Positions 1 to 8,327 of a DNA stretch of 64,000 bases are shown one piece after another. This stretch comes from Sphaerimonospora thailandensis (GTDB taxonomy: Bacteria > Actinomycetota > Actinomycetes > Streptosporangiales > Streptosporangiaceae). Location: NCBI RefSeq assembly GCF_016863115.1, contig NZ_BOOG01000013.1, positions 1 to 64,000 of the forward strand, given 5' to 3'. Within the stretch, counting starts at the first letter, position 1. Every line of letters begins with the position of its first letter. Under the pieces are notes generated by a model. It saw nothing but the letters and a program-made list of their open reading frames with translations, had not been told where the DNA came from and did no database searches. The position numbers and the translations under genes are program-made.

Positions 1-104
1 GTGTGTCGTGCTGGGGGGACGGCATAAAACTGAACGTTACATTACAAGCACAATGAGTAACGCACGCTTTGGTGGCCGCTCCGGGTCGCACCGCCGCCGC
101 GTGC

Positions 105-2180
105 TCAGCGGGCGAGCTCGGCGCGGAGGTCGGCGGGGGAGGTGACGGGGGCGCGGCAGGTGAACCGGCGGCAGACGTACGCCGCGGGCTCACCGTCGAT
201 CATCCCGCGTCCCTCCAGGAGCGGAACGTCGACCGCGCCGTCCAATGGTGAGCCCGAGGCGATGACCAGGCCGGGGGTGGTCGCCATCAGGGCGGCACGG
301 TGCAGGGCCTCGGTCCTCGGGTCGCCGGGCGGGCCGACGATCGCCACCTCGGCCGGGCCGTACCGCGCGGCCTCGGCCACGGCGAGACCCCAGCCGGCGA
401 ACCGGGCGTACTTCTCGGCGAGCACGGAGACCGCGCCGAGCGCCGCCTCGGCCGCCTCCCGGTGCCGCGCCGAACCCGTCAGCGCGGCGTACGACAACAA
501 TGCCCCCGCCGCCCCGAACTGACCCGACGGCGAAGCGTTGTCCGTCGGATCCTGTGGCCGCTGGAACAGTCGCTCGCCGTCGTCGGGCACGTCGAAGAAG
601 CCCCCCGAACCGTCCGGGAAATTGGTGAGCACGGTCTCCAGCAGGTCGCCCGCCGCGTGGAGCCAGCGCGTCCCGCCGGTCACGCCGTAGAGGGTGATGA
701 ACCCCTCGGCGACGTTCGCGTAATCCTCCAGCACGCCCGCGTTGGTCCCCGGCCGCCCGTCGCGCGAGGTCCGCAGCAGCCGCACGCCTCCTCGCGCCAG
801 GCCCTGTTGCGGACCCTGATCTGGGCCCTGATCCGGGTGGCGCGGCACCGCGCTTTCGGCCTTGAAGTGCAGTTCGGCGAGTAGCTCGGCCGCTCCGCGT
901 GCGGCGTCGATCAGGTCGGGGCGCTCGAACAGCGCGCCCGCCTCGGCCAGCGCGGCGATCGTCAGGCCGTTCCACGCGGCGACCACCTTGTCGTCCCGTC
1001 CCGGCCGGGGCCGCCGCTCACGTGCGGCGAGCAGCGCCGTACGGACCCGGTCGAACCGGGCGGCGTCATCGGGGTCGGCGAGAAGTTGGAGCACGGACGT
1101 CCCGTGCTCGAACGTGCCGGCCGCCGTGACCTCGAACAGCGCGGCGGCCCAGGCGCCGTCCTCGTCCCCGAGCACCTCCCGGAGCTGACCGGGCGTCCAG
1201 ATGTAGAACAGCCCCTCGCCGTGCCCGCCGTCGGGACCGGAGCTGTCGGGGTCGGCGCTGTCGGCGTCCAGCGCCGAGGCGAAGCCGCCCTCAGGCGTGC
1301 GCATCTCGCGCAGCAGCCAGTCGGCGGTCTCCAGCGCGATCCGCCGCGCGAGCGGCGAGCCGGTCGACCGCCACCAGTGGGCGTAGACCCGCAGCAGCAG
1401 GGCGTTGTCGTAGAGCATCTTCTCGAAGTGCGGGACGCGCCACTCGGCGTCCACCGAATAACGGGCGAAGCCGCCGCCGAGCTGGTCGTAGACGCCGCCC
1501 CTGGCCATCGCCTCCATGGTCTTGCCGACCATGGCCGTGGCGTCGTCGGTGTCGTGCCGGAGCAGGAACTCCAGGACCATCGACGGCGGAAACTTGGGCG
1601 CACCGCCGAAGCCGCCACGCCGCTCGTCGAAGCTCTCCGCGAGGTTCCGTACGGCGAGGCCCAGCAGCCGCGCGTCGGGCAGCGGACCGGAGGGCAGCCC
1701 GGAGCGCTCGCCCAGGGCCTCCACCACCTTGGAGCCCTGCGCGAGCACGCCCTGGCGGTCCTCCCGCCAGGCCTGGGCGACCCCCTGGAGCAGCCGCTGG
1801 AAGTGCGGCCTGGGGAAGTACGTCCCGGTGTAGAACGGATGCCCGTCGGGGGTGGCGAACACGGTCATCGGCCAGCCGCCCTGCCCGGTCATCGCCTGCG
1901 TGGCCGCCATGTAGACGGCGTCGACGTCGGGTCGCTCCTCGCGGTCGACCTTCACGTTGACGAACAGCTCGTTCATGAGCCGAGCCGTCGCCTCGTCCTC
2001 GAACGACTCGTGCGCCATGACGTGACACCAGTGGCATGCCGAGTAGCCCACACTGATCAGCAGCGGGACGTCGCGCCGCCGGGCCTCCTCGAACGCATCC
2101 TCACCCCAGGCGAACCAGTCGACCGGGTTGTCCGCGTGCTGCAGCAGGTAGGGACTTGTCGCGTCCTTCAGCCGGTTCAC
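105..2180 (-). CDS. DUF255 thioredoxin-like / six-hairpin glycosidase-like protein (YyaL/SPATA20 family)
   Basis: The first ~160 residues are a DUF255 thioredoxin-fold domain ([16 protein letters not shown] near the start, then a CHWCHVM redox-like motif). The rest is an N-acylglucosamine-epimerase-like alpha/alpha toroid with [17 protein letters not shown] and [10 protein letters not shown] blocks. At about 691 aa it has the usual full length. The biochemical role is poorly defined; a redox or nucleoside-sugar-related role is only inferred. I chose GTG at 2180 because GGAGAGG lies 9 nt upstream, whereas the ATG 9 nt further out abuts that ribosome binding site. Its nearness to mca and greA matches what I recall of Rv1084 beside Rv1080c-Rv1083. 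Confidence 0.93.
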   Translation of the reverse strand: MNRLKDATSPYLLQHADNPVDWFAWGEDAFEEARRRDVPLLISVGYSACHWCHVMAHESFEDEATARLMNELFVNVKVDREERPDVDAVYMAATQAMTGQGGWPMTVFATPDGHPFYTGTYFPRPHFQRLLQGVAQAWREDRQGVLAQGSKVVEALGERSGLPSGPLPDARLLGLAVRNLAESFDERRGGFGGAPKFPPSMVLEFLLRHDTDDATAMVGKTMEAMARGGVYDQLGGGFARYSVDAEWRVPHFEKMLYDNALLLRVYAHWWRSTGSPLARRIALETADWLLREMRTPEGGFASALDADSADPDSSGPDGGHGEGLFYIWTPGQLREVLGDEDGAWAAALFEVTAAGTFEHGTSVLQLLADPDDAARFDRVRTALLAARERRPRPGRDDKVVAAWNGLTIAALAEAGALFERPDLIDAARGAAELLAELHFKAESAVPRHPDQGPDQGPQQGLARGGVRLLRTSRDGRPGTNAGVLEDYANVAEGFITLYGVTGGTRWLHAAGDLLETVLTNFPDGSGGFFDVPDDGERLFQRPQDPTDNASPSGQFGAAGALLSYAALTGSARHREAAEAALGAVSVLAEKYARFAGWGLAVAEAARYGPAEVAIVGPPGDPRTEALHRAALMATTPGLVIASGSPLDGAVDVPLLEGRGMIDGEPAAYVCRRFTCRAPVTSPADLRAELAR

Positions 2181-2233
2181 TCGGATCATCCTCTCCGGCG
2201 TGCGCGGTAGTGACTTCTTCAGTCTGCGTGAGC

Positions 2234-2257
2234 CGTACGGCCGAGGGCAAAGCGGGG
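2234..2257. repeat. Direct repeat, left copy, flanking the small gene pair
   Basis: The sequence CGTACGGCCGAGGGCAAAG is followed by one variable base and GGGG. The same 24 nt occurs at 2947-2970 with a single mismatch. The two copies enclose the 90-aa/97-aa gene pair. Confidence 0.75.
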
Positions 2258-2276
2258 AAGGGCCAGTCCCTTCGTG

Positions 2277-2549
2277 TCAGAACAGCACCACACGAGTCAA
2301 GATCACGTGGTGATCGGCTTTGCCGATCCGATACTCGGCGATGCCGTACCCGTTCGGGATGGGGATCTCCCGCCAGTCTGGATCGACACCGACTTGATCG
2401 CTCTCCGGCAGCCACGGGTTCTCACAGATCGCCACTGTCAGTGCGACCACCGTGGAGAAGACGTCAGCGGAAACGGCGGGATCGGCGAGGGTGTCGGCCA
2501 CGATCTCGGAGGGAATGACCGGCCAGAGATCGTCGTCATCCTCTGTCAT
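2277..2549 (-). CDS. Small protein, possible RelE/ParE-fold toxin of a toxin-antitoxin-like pair
   Basis: This 90-aa protein has an acidic N terminus and a C-terminal half (DPDWREIPIPNGYGIAEYRI, then HHVILTRVVLF) with the alternating beta-strand pattern of RelE/ParE-like toxins. No catalytic residue can be assigned with certainty. Its ATG overlaps the stop of the upstream 97-aa gene (ATGA), so the two are translationally coupled. Antitoxin-first order, overlap and small size suggest a toxin-antitoxin module. The alternative is a simple conserved actinobacterial pair of unknown function. Function is inference only. Confidence 0.65.
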   Translation of the reverse strand: MTEDDDDLWPVIPSEIVADTLADPAVSADVFSTVVALTVAICENPWLPESDQVGVDPDWREIPIPNGYGIAEYRIGKADHHVILTRVVLF

Positions 2550-2839
2550 GAAGCAATGAGCCTCTGACGGCGGCGGATTACTTCGTCCATGGTCGTCACA
2601 GGCAGCGTTCCGGCCTCTGCGGCCTCGTGTACGCGGTCACGATCGGGGTCGGTGTCGAGCATCGCGCGCCCCCACCACGTGGTCAGTACGTTGTTCAGTT
2701 CCGGTCCCTGTTCGGCCTCAAGCAGTTCGGCGAAGAACTGGGCTCGGCGAGCGCCGCGCAGGGCGCCGGAGATCCCACCGATGGTGCGTGGGACCCTTGG
2801 ACGGTCATACCTGTGCCCGTGAACAGGCTGAGCGCTCAT
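2546..2839 (-). CDS. Small protein, possible antitoxin (DUF6247-like) preceding the 90-aa gene
   Basis: The 97-aa product starts at an ATG with a strong AAGGAGGG site 4 nt upstream, so expression is well supported. After ~25 residues of basic, proline-containing leader, a helical block contains ALRGARRAQFFAELLEAEQG and TWWGRAMLDTDPDRDRVHEA. This resembles small actinobacterial proteins annotated DUF6247 that sit in front of RelE-like genes; that match is from memory. It lacks an obvious helix-turn-helix. The role as antitoxin is inferred from gene order and the ATGA overlap with the downstream gene. Confidence 0.65.
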   Translation of the reverse strand: MSAQPVHGHRYDRPRVPRTIGGISGALRGARRAQFFAELLEAEQGPELNNVLTTWWGRAMLDTDPDRDRVHEAAEAGTLPVTTMDEVIRRRQRLIAS

Positions 2840-2946
2840 ATCACCCTCCTTGGCTCCCCATCAGAGTACGGCCGTGATGTCGAACTCGCAGACCTTTCTC
2901 AGGCCGCAGGATGATGGACTGTTGGTCGTTCTCGCGATCTACGAGT

Positions 2947-2970
2947 CGTACGGCCGAGGGCAAAGTGGGG
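2947..2970. repeat. Direct repeat, right copy, flanking the small gene pair
   Basis: This copy differs from 2234-2257 at one position (T instead of C before GGGG). It lies between the start of the 97-aa gene and the next plus-strand gene, 713 bp from the left copy. Confidence 0.75.
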
Positions 2971-3028
2971 GTGATCGTTCCCTTACGAGGGCGAGAGGCG
3001 TCCGGGGGGACCGGGGGGATGTGTTCCG

Positions 3029-4234
3029 GTGGCGGCGGGCGTAGGCTCACTGAGCGTGGGGCTGGATCTGGACTTCGCCGTGAGACATTCGGGACGTGCG
3101 CCGTCCGCGCTGACCCGGCGGGACGTGGCGCGGGCGCTGTTGGCCGTGCCCTCGGGGCAGGCCCTGGTCTCCCTTCCCGACCTACGCCGCGAGCTCGTCG
3201 CGGCGGGCAACCCGCTGTCGGTCGTGTTCTGGGAGTCCGCCAAGACGATCCTCACGCAGATCGAGTCCGGTAGCGCCACGGTGGGTCAGGTGCGGCACTG
3301 GCTGGAGGCCAGCGGGACCGAGCCGATCATGCTGACCCGCAGCTACTTCCTCTGGCCGGAAGAGGACGAGCGCGGGCCGGTGGCCACCGAGATGTACGAG
3401 CGACTCGTGGCGTTCCTGGAGGAACGGCTGGCGGCCGGCGAGATCGACGCGGACGCGCTGGCAGCCGGAGAACCCGAGGCGCGGAACGCGTACGAGGAAC
3501 TCCAGGAACGCTGGCTCGGCACACCGCTTCCCGACGGCCGCGTGCCGAACGTCGCGGTCAACGACGAGCAGGACCGGGAGCTCTTCGCCGCCTGGGATGA
3601 GGAGGAGGCCTTCGCGCTGAGCGAGCTGCGCCGGGTGCTGGAGGACCTGCCGGAGCCGCCGTTCCCGGCGGCCGATCTGCGGTCGGCCGTGGCGAGGCTG
3701 CGCGTCACGCTTACCCGCCCGGGCTATCCGGGCAACGTTCTGCGCGCGGTGGCGGGCCTGGATGAGGATCTGCCGGCGGGCGGCATTCCGGATGCGGGTG
3801 CGCTGCCCGAGTCCGACGAGGAGCTGTGGCTCATCGTCGCCGCCGGGATCGCCGCCCCCATCTCCGATCTCCCGGACGAGGAGGACGCCGTCCGGTTCTT
3901 CGACCTGGACCGCGAGCTCAGCCACGAGGACTCGATCCTGGCCTCGCTGTGCGCCATCAATCACGCCGACTGGCTCGCCGCGGTGATCACGCTGACCCGG
4001 TACGGCCCTGGCGTGCTCGCCTCGCCCGAACGGATCGCCAGGTTCATCGCCGACTCCGAGGACGTCGACGTCGAGCCCGATGAGCCGGAGGATCTGGAGG
4101 CGACGGAGATGCTGTTCACGGCCGTCACGCCGCTGTGGGCGCATCTCGGCATCGTCGACAAGGCGGAGGTGCTGACCTCGCTCGGCTGGTGGGGGCTGCC
4201 CAAGGCCCTCGAGCGAGCCTGGTCGACGCGATGA
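3029..4234 (+). CDS. Conserved hypothetical protein, acidic, 401 aa
   Basis: I do not recognise a named family. The product is soluble, rich in Glu/Asp/Leu and mostly helical, with no signal peptide, membrane segment or metal-binding motif that I can see. Periodic blocks such as LPDEEDAVRFFDLDRELSHEDS and VEPDEPEDLEATEMLF look like repeat-type scaffolding. GTG at 3029 gives 401 aa; an in-frame GTG at 3056 (GLDLDFAVRH) is an equally reasonable start. Clear GC-rich codon bias supports a real gene. It is convergent with the GNAT gene, with 17 bp between stops. Confidence 0.85.
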   Translation: MAAGVGSLSVGLDLDFAVRHSGRAPSALTRRDVARALLAVPSGQALVSLPDLRRELVAAGNPLSVVFWESAKTILTQIESGSATVGQVRHWLEASGTEPIMLTRSYFLWPEEDERGPVATEMYERLVAFLEERLAAGEIDADALAAGEPEARNAYEELQERWLGTPLPDGRVPNVAVNDEQDRELFAAWDEEEAFALSELRRVLEDLPEPPFPAADLRSAVARLRVTLTRPGYPGNVLRAVAGLDEDLPAGGIPDAGALPESDEELWLIVAAGIAAPISDLPDEEDAVRFFDLDRELSHEDSILASLCAINHADWLAAVITLTRYGPGVLASPERIARFIADSEDVDVEPDEPEDLEATEMLFTAVTPLWAHLGIVDKAEVLTSLGWWGLPKALERAWSTR

Positions 4235-4251
4235 CGGCAGAGCCCGGTTGA

Positions 4252-4551
4252 TCAAGCCCCGGGTTCGGCCACCAGTTCCTGATATTCCGGGTGACGCCGG
4301 ATGTATTCGGCCACGAAACCGCACAGCGGGGTGACCGTGAGCCCGGCGGCCCGCGCGGAGTCGAGGGCTTCGCGGACGAGCGTGCCGCCCAGTCCCCTGC
4401 CCCCGAACTCCTCGCCGATCTCCGTGTGGGTGATCACGATCCTCCCGGGCCTCGGCCGGTAGTCGGCGAAGCCCGCGAGGACGCCGTCCACCCTGATCTC
4501 GTACCGCGATTCCTCTGGATTGTCGGCGACCTCGATCACTTCTCGGATCAT
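4252..4551 (-). CDS. GNAT-family N-acetyltransferase (short YjdJ-type)
   Basis: This 99-aa protein contains the acetyl-CoA-binding signature of short GNAT proteins. VDGVLAGFADYRPRPGRIV gives the first strands, EFGGRGLGGTLVREALD is the pyrophosphate-binding loop, and LTVTPLCGFVAEYIRRHPEY is the typical C terminus of this COG2388-like group. The family transfers an acetyl group to an unknown amine acceptor. Its ATG overlaps the stop of the 55-aa membrane protein gene upstream (ATGA), so it is probably co-transcribed with mca and that gene. Confidence 0.9.
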   Translation of the reverse strand: MIREVIEVADNPEESRYEIRVDGVLAGFADYRPRPGRIVITHTEIGEEFGGRGLGGTLVREALDSARAAGLTVTPLCGFVAEYIRRHPEYQELVAEPGA

Positions 4552-4715
4552 TTGTCGCCGCCGTTCACGCGGGCGCCGTTCTCGTGCCCGTCATCCGGCG
4601 GTTGGATCTTGGCGATCTGCCTGTTCATCGACTTGAGCAGGAAGAACAGGGCCAGACCGATCCCGGCCACGATGATGAACGCGAGAGTGCCCGGGCCGTA
4701 ACTCGTGTAGTCCAC
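4548..4715 (-). CDS. Small single-span membrane protein downstream of mca
   Basis: Reading the minus strand from GTG at 4715 gives a 55-aa product. It has a short polar N terminus (MDYTSYGPG), one hydrophobic helix (TLAFIIVAGIGLALFFLL, residues ~10-27) and a charged tail with KSMNRQIAKIQPPDD. Its stop overlaps the ATG of the GNAT gene, and it begins 10 bp after the mca stop. A small membrane protein next to mca is what I recall for Rv1083 in mycobacteria. It is easy to miss because of its size. Function unknown. Confidence 0.8.
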   Translation of the reverse strand: MDYTSYGPGTLAFIIVAGIGLALFFLLKSMNRQIAKIQPPDDGHENGARVNGGDK

Positions 4716-4724
4716 CCGTCCAGC

Positions 4725-5606
4725 TTACGAGCAGGTAGGCGCGACCTCCGCGTGGATCCCCGTGAACAGATCGTCCTCGGGCAGCGCGGTGTCGACCAGG
4801 GACCTGGCGAGGTGGTAGTCCTCGGTCGGCCAGACCTCCTCCTGGACCTCGCGGGGGCAGACGAACCAGAACCCGTCCGGATCGACCTGGGTGGCGTGCG
4901 CCAGCAGGGCGCGGTCCCTGGTCTCGAAGTAGGCGGCGCAGGGCACCCTGGTCGTGACGTCCCACTTCTGCGGCCGGTCCTCCCATCGGGCGATCCAGTC
5001 GCCGTACGGCGACCCGATCCCGCGCGCGGTCATCGCGTCGTGCAGCGCCTCGAAGCGCTCGCGGGTGAAGCCCATGTGGTAGTAGAGCTTCAGCGGCTGC
5101 CACGGCTCGCCGGTGCCGGGGTAGCGGTCCGGGTCCCCGGCCGCCTCGAACGCCTCGATCGACACCCGGTTCGTCAGGATGTGGTCGGGGTGCGGATAGC
5201 CGCCGTTGTCGTCGTACGTCAAGATCACGTGGGGACGGAACTCCCGTACGGCGGCGACGAGGGGGGCCGACGCGGTCTCCAGGGGTTGGAGTGCGAAACA
5301 GCCCTCGGGGAGCGGCTCGTTCTCGTCCTCGGGGAGCCCGGAGTCGACGAAACCGAGGAAGCGCTGCTCGACGCCGAGGATCTCGCGGGCCTTCGCCATC
5401 TCCTGCCGGCGGACCTCTCCCATGTTCTCCAGGATGTCGGGCCGGTCCATCTTCGGATTCAGGATCGAACCGCGCTCACCTCCGGTACAGGTCACGACGA
5501 GGACCTCCACGCCCTCCGCGACGTACCTGGCCATCGTCGCCGCGCCCTTGCTCGACTCGTCGTCGGGGTGCGCGTGCACGGCCATCAGCTTCAACGGTGC
5601 ACTCAC
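4725..5606 (-). CDS. mca: Mycothiol S-conjugate amidase Mca
   Basis: Mca is a zinc amidase of the LmbE/PIG-L fold that cleaves mycothiol S-conjugates to release mercapturic acids for export and recycle GlcN-inositol. The metal-binding motif AHPDDES lies near residue 13, followed by VTCTGGERGSILNP, and the late zinc histidine is in YPHPDH. About 293 aa is normal for the family. I prefer the GTG at 5606 (VSAPLKLMAV) with GAGGAG just upstream over the longer reading from 5636. The gene heads a compact minus-strand unit with the small membrane protein and GNAT gene, and is divergent from the DUF4307 gene. Its presence implies a mycothiol-producing actinomycete. Confidence 0.95.
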   Translation of the reverse strand: MSAPLKLMAVHAHPDDESSKGAATMARYVAEGVEVLVVTCTGGERGSILNPKMDRPDILENMGEVRRQEMAKAREILGVEQRFLGFVDSGLPEDENEPLPEGCFALQPLETASAPLVAAVREFRPHVILTYDDNGGYPHPDHILTNRVSIEAFEAAGDPDRYPGTGEPWQPLKLYYHMGFTRERFEALHDAMTARGIGSPYGDWIARWEDRPQKWDVTTRVPCAAYFETRDRALLAHATQVDPDGFWFVCPREVQEEVWPTEDYHLARSLVDTALPEDDLFTGIHAEVAPTCS

Positions 5607-5756
5607 GGCTCTCCTCATGGTGTGCTGGGTCCGCAAAAGAGGTTAGCTTCTAATGAGCCCTGTGCTTCGGATCCGCATCCTGCCCGGTCCGCGGCAGCCG
5701 TGGCTCACCAGACGATCGTCTCGCACAACACCGACAGACTTCAGGGAGATTCCGCG

Positions 5757-6212
5757 ATGCCCAGCGACAAGGCCGCTGCCGGGGCGGCCACGGGAGCGGC
5801 CACGGAAGCAGCCGGGGAGCGGCCCATCCTCGGCACACCGGACGAGTTCCCGCCGCGCCCGCCGCGCCGCGGAGGTTTCGCGACCTATCTGGTCATTGCC
5901 CTGATCGTCGCCGTCATGGCCGGCGGCTGGGGGTACGTCATGATGTCTGCCAGCGGCAACCCTCTCGTGAAGGCTCAGGTGATCTCCTTCGACGCGAGTG
6001 CGGCCGATTCGGCGGAGATAACGTTCACCGTGCACAAGCTCGCCGATCGGGCGGCGACGTGCCGTCTGCGCGCGCTGGACACCGGGCACATGGAGGTCGG
6101 CAGCCGGATGATCGACGTTCCCGCGGGTAAGGCAGAACTGACCTTCAGGGAACGGCTGAGGACGAGTGCGCAGGCCACAGCCGTATATGTCGACTACTGC
6201 GATCTCGTATAG
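5757..6212 (+). CDS. DUF4307 membrane protein
   Basis: This 151-aa protein has a disordered Ala/Gly-rich N terminus of ~45 residues, a single membrane helix (TYLVIALIVAVMAGGWGYVMM) and an extracytoplasmic beta-rich domain ending in TAVYVDYCDLV. Two cysteines (TCRLRAL and YCDLV) could pair outside the membrane. DUF4307 proteins sit between mca and greA in many actinobacteria (Rv1081c in M. tuberculosis, from memory). Function unknown. It lies 98 bp upstream of greA on the same strand, likely one transcript. Confidence 0.9.
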   Translation: MPSDKAAAGAATGAATEAAGERPILGTPDEFPPRPPRRGGFATYLVIALIVAVMAGGWGYVMMSASGNPLVKAQVISFDASAADSAEITFTVHKLADRAATCRLRALDTGHMEVGSRMIDVPAGKAELTFRERLRTSAQATAVYVDYCDLV

Positions 6213-6310
6213 TGGAATCTTTGGGAAGCGTTCGAAGACGGGTAGGGTCTCCGCGTATCAGAGGGGACACGACCCATCTTTCGAGTCACTTACGGAAACA
6301 AGGAGAGCCC

Positions 6311-6811
6311 GTGGCCGTCTCCCAGAACGAAAACGTCACCTGGCTGACGCAAGAGGCGTACGACCGTCTCAAGAAGGAGTACGAAGAGCTTTCGGGCCCG
6401 GGTCGCATCGAGATCGCCAAGAAGATCGAAGCCGCCCGGGAAGAGGGTGACCTCAGGGAGAACGGCGGTTACCACGCCGCCAAGGACGAGCAGGGCAAGA
6501 TGGAGGCCAGGATCTTCCATCTGCGCCAGATCCTCGACAGCGCCAAGGTCGGAGAGGCCCCCCGCACCGAAGGCGTCGTCGGGCCCGGCATGACCGTCAC
6601 CGTCCGCTTCGACGGCGACGAGGAGGAGGTCACCTTCCTGCTGGCCTCGCGCGAGGAGAGCGGTTCCCCCATCGACGTCTACTCGCCCAACTCCCCCCTT
6701 GGATCCGCCATCAACGGCAAGAAGCTCGGCGAGAAGGCGACCTACACGCTGCCCAACGGCAGGCAGAACACCGTGGAGATCCTCGAGGCCGTGCCCTACG
6801 TCGGCAACTGA
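6311..6811 (+). CDS. greA: Transcription elongation factor GreA
   Basis: GreA stimulates RNA polymerase to cleave backtracked transcripts. The 166-aa product has the N-terminal coiled coil (LTQEAYDRLKKEYEELSGPG through the acidic tip EAAREEGDLRENGGYHAAK) and the C-terminal FKBP-like domain ending with ISVYSP/GSAING-type loops (PIDVYSPNSPLGSAINGKK). The GTG start at 6311 has AGGAG 5 nt upstream. In-frame sequence upstream of this start is not conserved-looking. A hairpin follows the stop. Confidence 0.96.
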   Translation: MAVSQNENVTWLTQEAYDRLKKEYEELSGPGRIEIAKKIEAAREEGDLRENGGYHAAKDEQGKMEARIFHLRQILDSAKVGEAPRTEGVVGPGMTVTVRFDGDEEEVTFLLASREESGSPIDVYSPNSPLGSAINGKKLGEKATYTLPNGRQNTVEILEAVPYVGN

Positions 6812-6847
6812 GCCACTGAGGTAGCTGAGAACCCCCTTTCTGACAAG

Positions 6848-6884
6848 GAGCCGGGAGTCCCGTGGATTGCGGGATTCCCGGCTC
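6848..6884 (+). terminator. Hairpin after greA, probable terminator
   Basis: GAGCCGGGAGTCCCG pairs with CGGGATTCCCGGCTC around a 7-nt loop. The stem is 15 bp with one G-T pair. No long T-tract follows, as is common in actinomycetes. Confidence 0.75.
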
Positions 6885-6962
6885 TTACGGCAGTCTCATC
6901 CTGGAACGAACCAGGATCACCCCGGGCGGAACGCTCCGGGGGCCGCGGAGAGGGGGGAGCTC

Positions 6963-8300
6963 GTGCTCGACCACGGCCGAGCGCGGGTTCTCGTCCGCCC
7001 CGGGCGGACCCCGGCCGACCCGGTGCGCCGGGCCGTCGGGCTGCGCAGGACCATCTCCCTCATCGCCGTGCTCCTGGTGTCGATCCTGCTGGCCGATGTC
7101 GTGATCCTCGTCCGGCTCGACGGTCTGGGCGGCATGGACGGCCTGGACGGTCCCGGCGGGATGGCGCGGGCCGGTGGACCGGGCGTACGGCGTGCGTACG
7201 GGCACGGCCAGTACGTCGCGGCGGCCGAGCGGGCGACCGGCGACCGGCCTGCCTCGGGCACTCCCGAGCCGTCCGGAGAGCCCGGGAAGTCCGGGGACGA
7301 TGCCGCGGGGCGGGGTGACGCCGCCGACCCGGTGGCTCCGCTGAAGCAGCTGATCCGCCCGCATCTCTTCGTGGTGTCCGCCCATCCGCTCGCGCCGGAT
7401 GTGGTGGCCAGGGTCCGAAGCCAGAAGGGCGTGAAGGCGGCGGAGGTGACCGACGCCGCCGAGGTGCACATCGACGGCAAGCGGGTGCAGACGATGGGCG
7501 TCGATCCCTCGACCTTCCGCGCGTACACCCCGTCGAAGACGGCGGGCTCCGACGGGCTGTGGCAGAACGTCGCGGCCGGGGACGTGGCGGTGTCGTTCGA
7601 ACTGGGTCACGACGGCGGCGTGAAGCTCGGCTCGACCGTGGACGGGGCCGGGCTGCGGATGCGCGTCGGAGCCTACGCCACGGTCGGGATGGGATCGATC
7701 GCCGCGATGGTGTCCCGGCGGACCGCCAGGTCACTCGGCATCCCGGAGGGCAACGCCATGGTCGTGAGCGCGCCCGACGTCGACTCGGCGAAGCTGCGCA
7801 GGCGACTGCTGAAGATCCTGCCCAAGGGCAGCCAGGTCGCGACGATCAACCCGGTGGTGGTCGCTCCGCGCGGCAGCACCGCCTGGCCGGCGAGCGCGTT
7901 CATGTCGTCGCAGCAACTCCAGGTCGCGCTGCGGGCCGCCGTCGGCAAGGTCGGCCGTCCCTACGCCTGGGGCGCGGAGGGGCCGAACAGCTTCGACTGC
8001 TCCGGGCTGGTGCAGTGGGCCTATCGGCAGGCGGGGGTGCGGATGCCGAGGGTGGCCGCGCAGCAGTGGGCGACGGGGCCGCAGATCTCGCTCTCCCAGG
8101 CCCGGCCCGGCGACCTGCTGTTCTGGCGCAACGACCCCACCAACCCCCGCTACATCTCCCATGTGGCGATCTACTGGGGTGACGGGAAGATGCTGCACGC
8201 CCCGCGCACCGGCGACGTGGTCAAGATCGCCCCGATCTACACGAAGAACCTCGCGGGCGTGGTGCGGGTCAGCCCCGCGGTCTCCGCCCGCGTCCGCTGA
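6963..8300 (+). CDS. Secreted/anchored NlpC/P60 peptidoglycan hydrolase
   Basis: The 445-aa product begins with ~25 basic residues followed by one membrane anchor (TISLIAVLLVSILLADVVILV). A Gly/Pro linker and a ~170-aa region of unknown fold come next. The C-terminal NlpC/P60 domain is clear: KVGRPYAWGAEGPNSFDCSG carries the catalytic Cys, SHVAIYWGDGK the His, and LHAPRTGDVV the third polar residue. The family cleaves D-Glu-meso-DAP bonds in stem peptides. GTG at 6963 is preceded by GAGGGGGGAG, making it the best start. The gene follows the greA terminator, so it probably has its own promoter. Confidence 0.9.
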   Translation: MLDHGRARVLVRPGRTPADPVRRAVGLRRTISLIAVLLVSILLADVVILVRLDGLGGMDGLDGPGGMARAGGPGVRRAYGHGQYVAAAERATGDRPASGTPEPSGEPGKSGDDAAGRGDAADPVAPLKQLIRPHLFVVSAHPLAPDVVARVRSQKGVKAAEVTDAAEVHIDGKRVQTMGVDPSTFRAYTPSKTAGSDGLWQNVAAGDVAVSFELGHDGGVKLGSTVDGAGLRMRVGAYATVGMGSIAAMVSRRTARSLGIPEGNAMVVSAPDVDSAKLRRRLLKILPKGSQVATINPVVVAPRGSTAWPASAFMSSQQLQVALRAAVGKVGRPYAWGAEGPNSFDCSGLVQWAYRQAGVRMPRVAAQQWATGPQISLSQARPGDLLFWRNDPTNPRYISHVAIYWGDGKMLHAPRTGDVVKIAPIYTKNLAGVVRVSPAVSARVR

Positions 8301-8327
8301 CCCGCCTCCTGATCTGCTCGCCGTGCG

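Noticed and set aside
1-104. CGTTAC...GTAACG inverted repeat at the window start
   Set aside because: Six-base arms 16 nt apart in a short edge fragment; not distinguishable from chance, and the neighbouring gene is outside the window. Nothing else is seen here.
2841-3050. 69-aa minus-strand frame between the small pair and the 401-aa gene
   Set aside because: Proline-rich, overlaps the direct repeat and the next gene's start, no ribosome binding site.
4584-5756. Plus-strand open frame leading into the DUF4307 gene
   Set aside because: It is the antisense of mca and the small membrane gene; DUF4307 starts at 5757.
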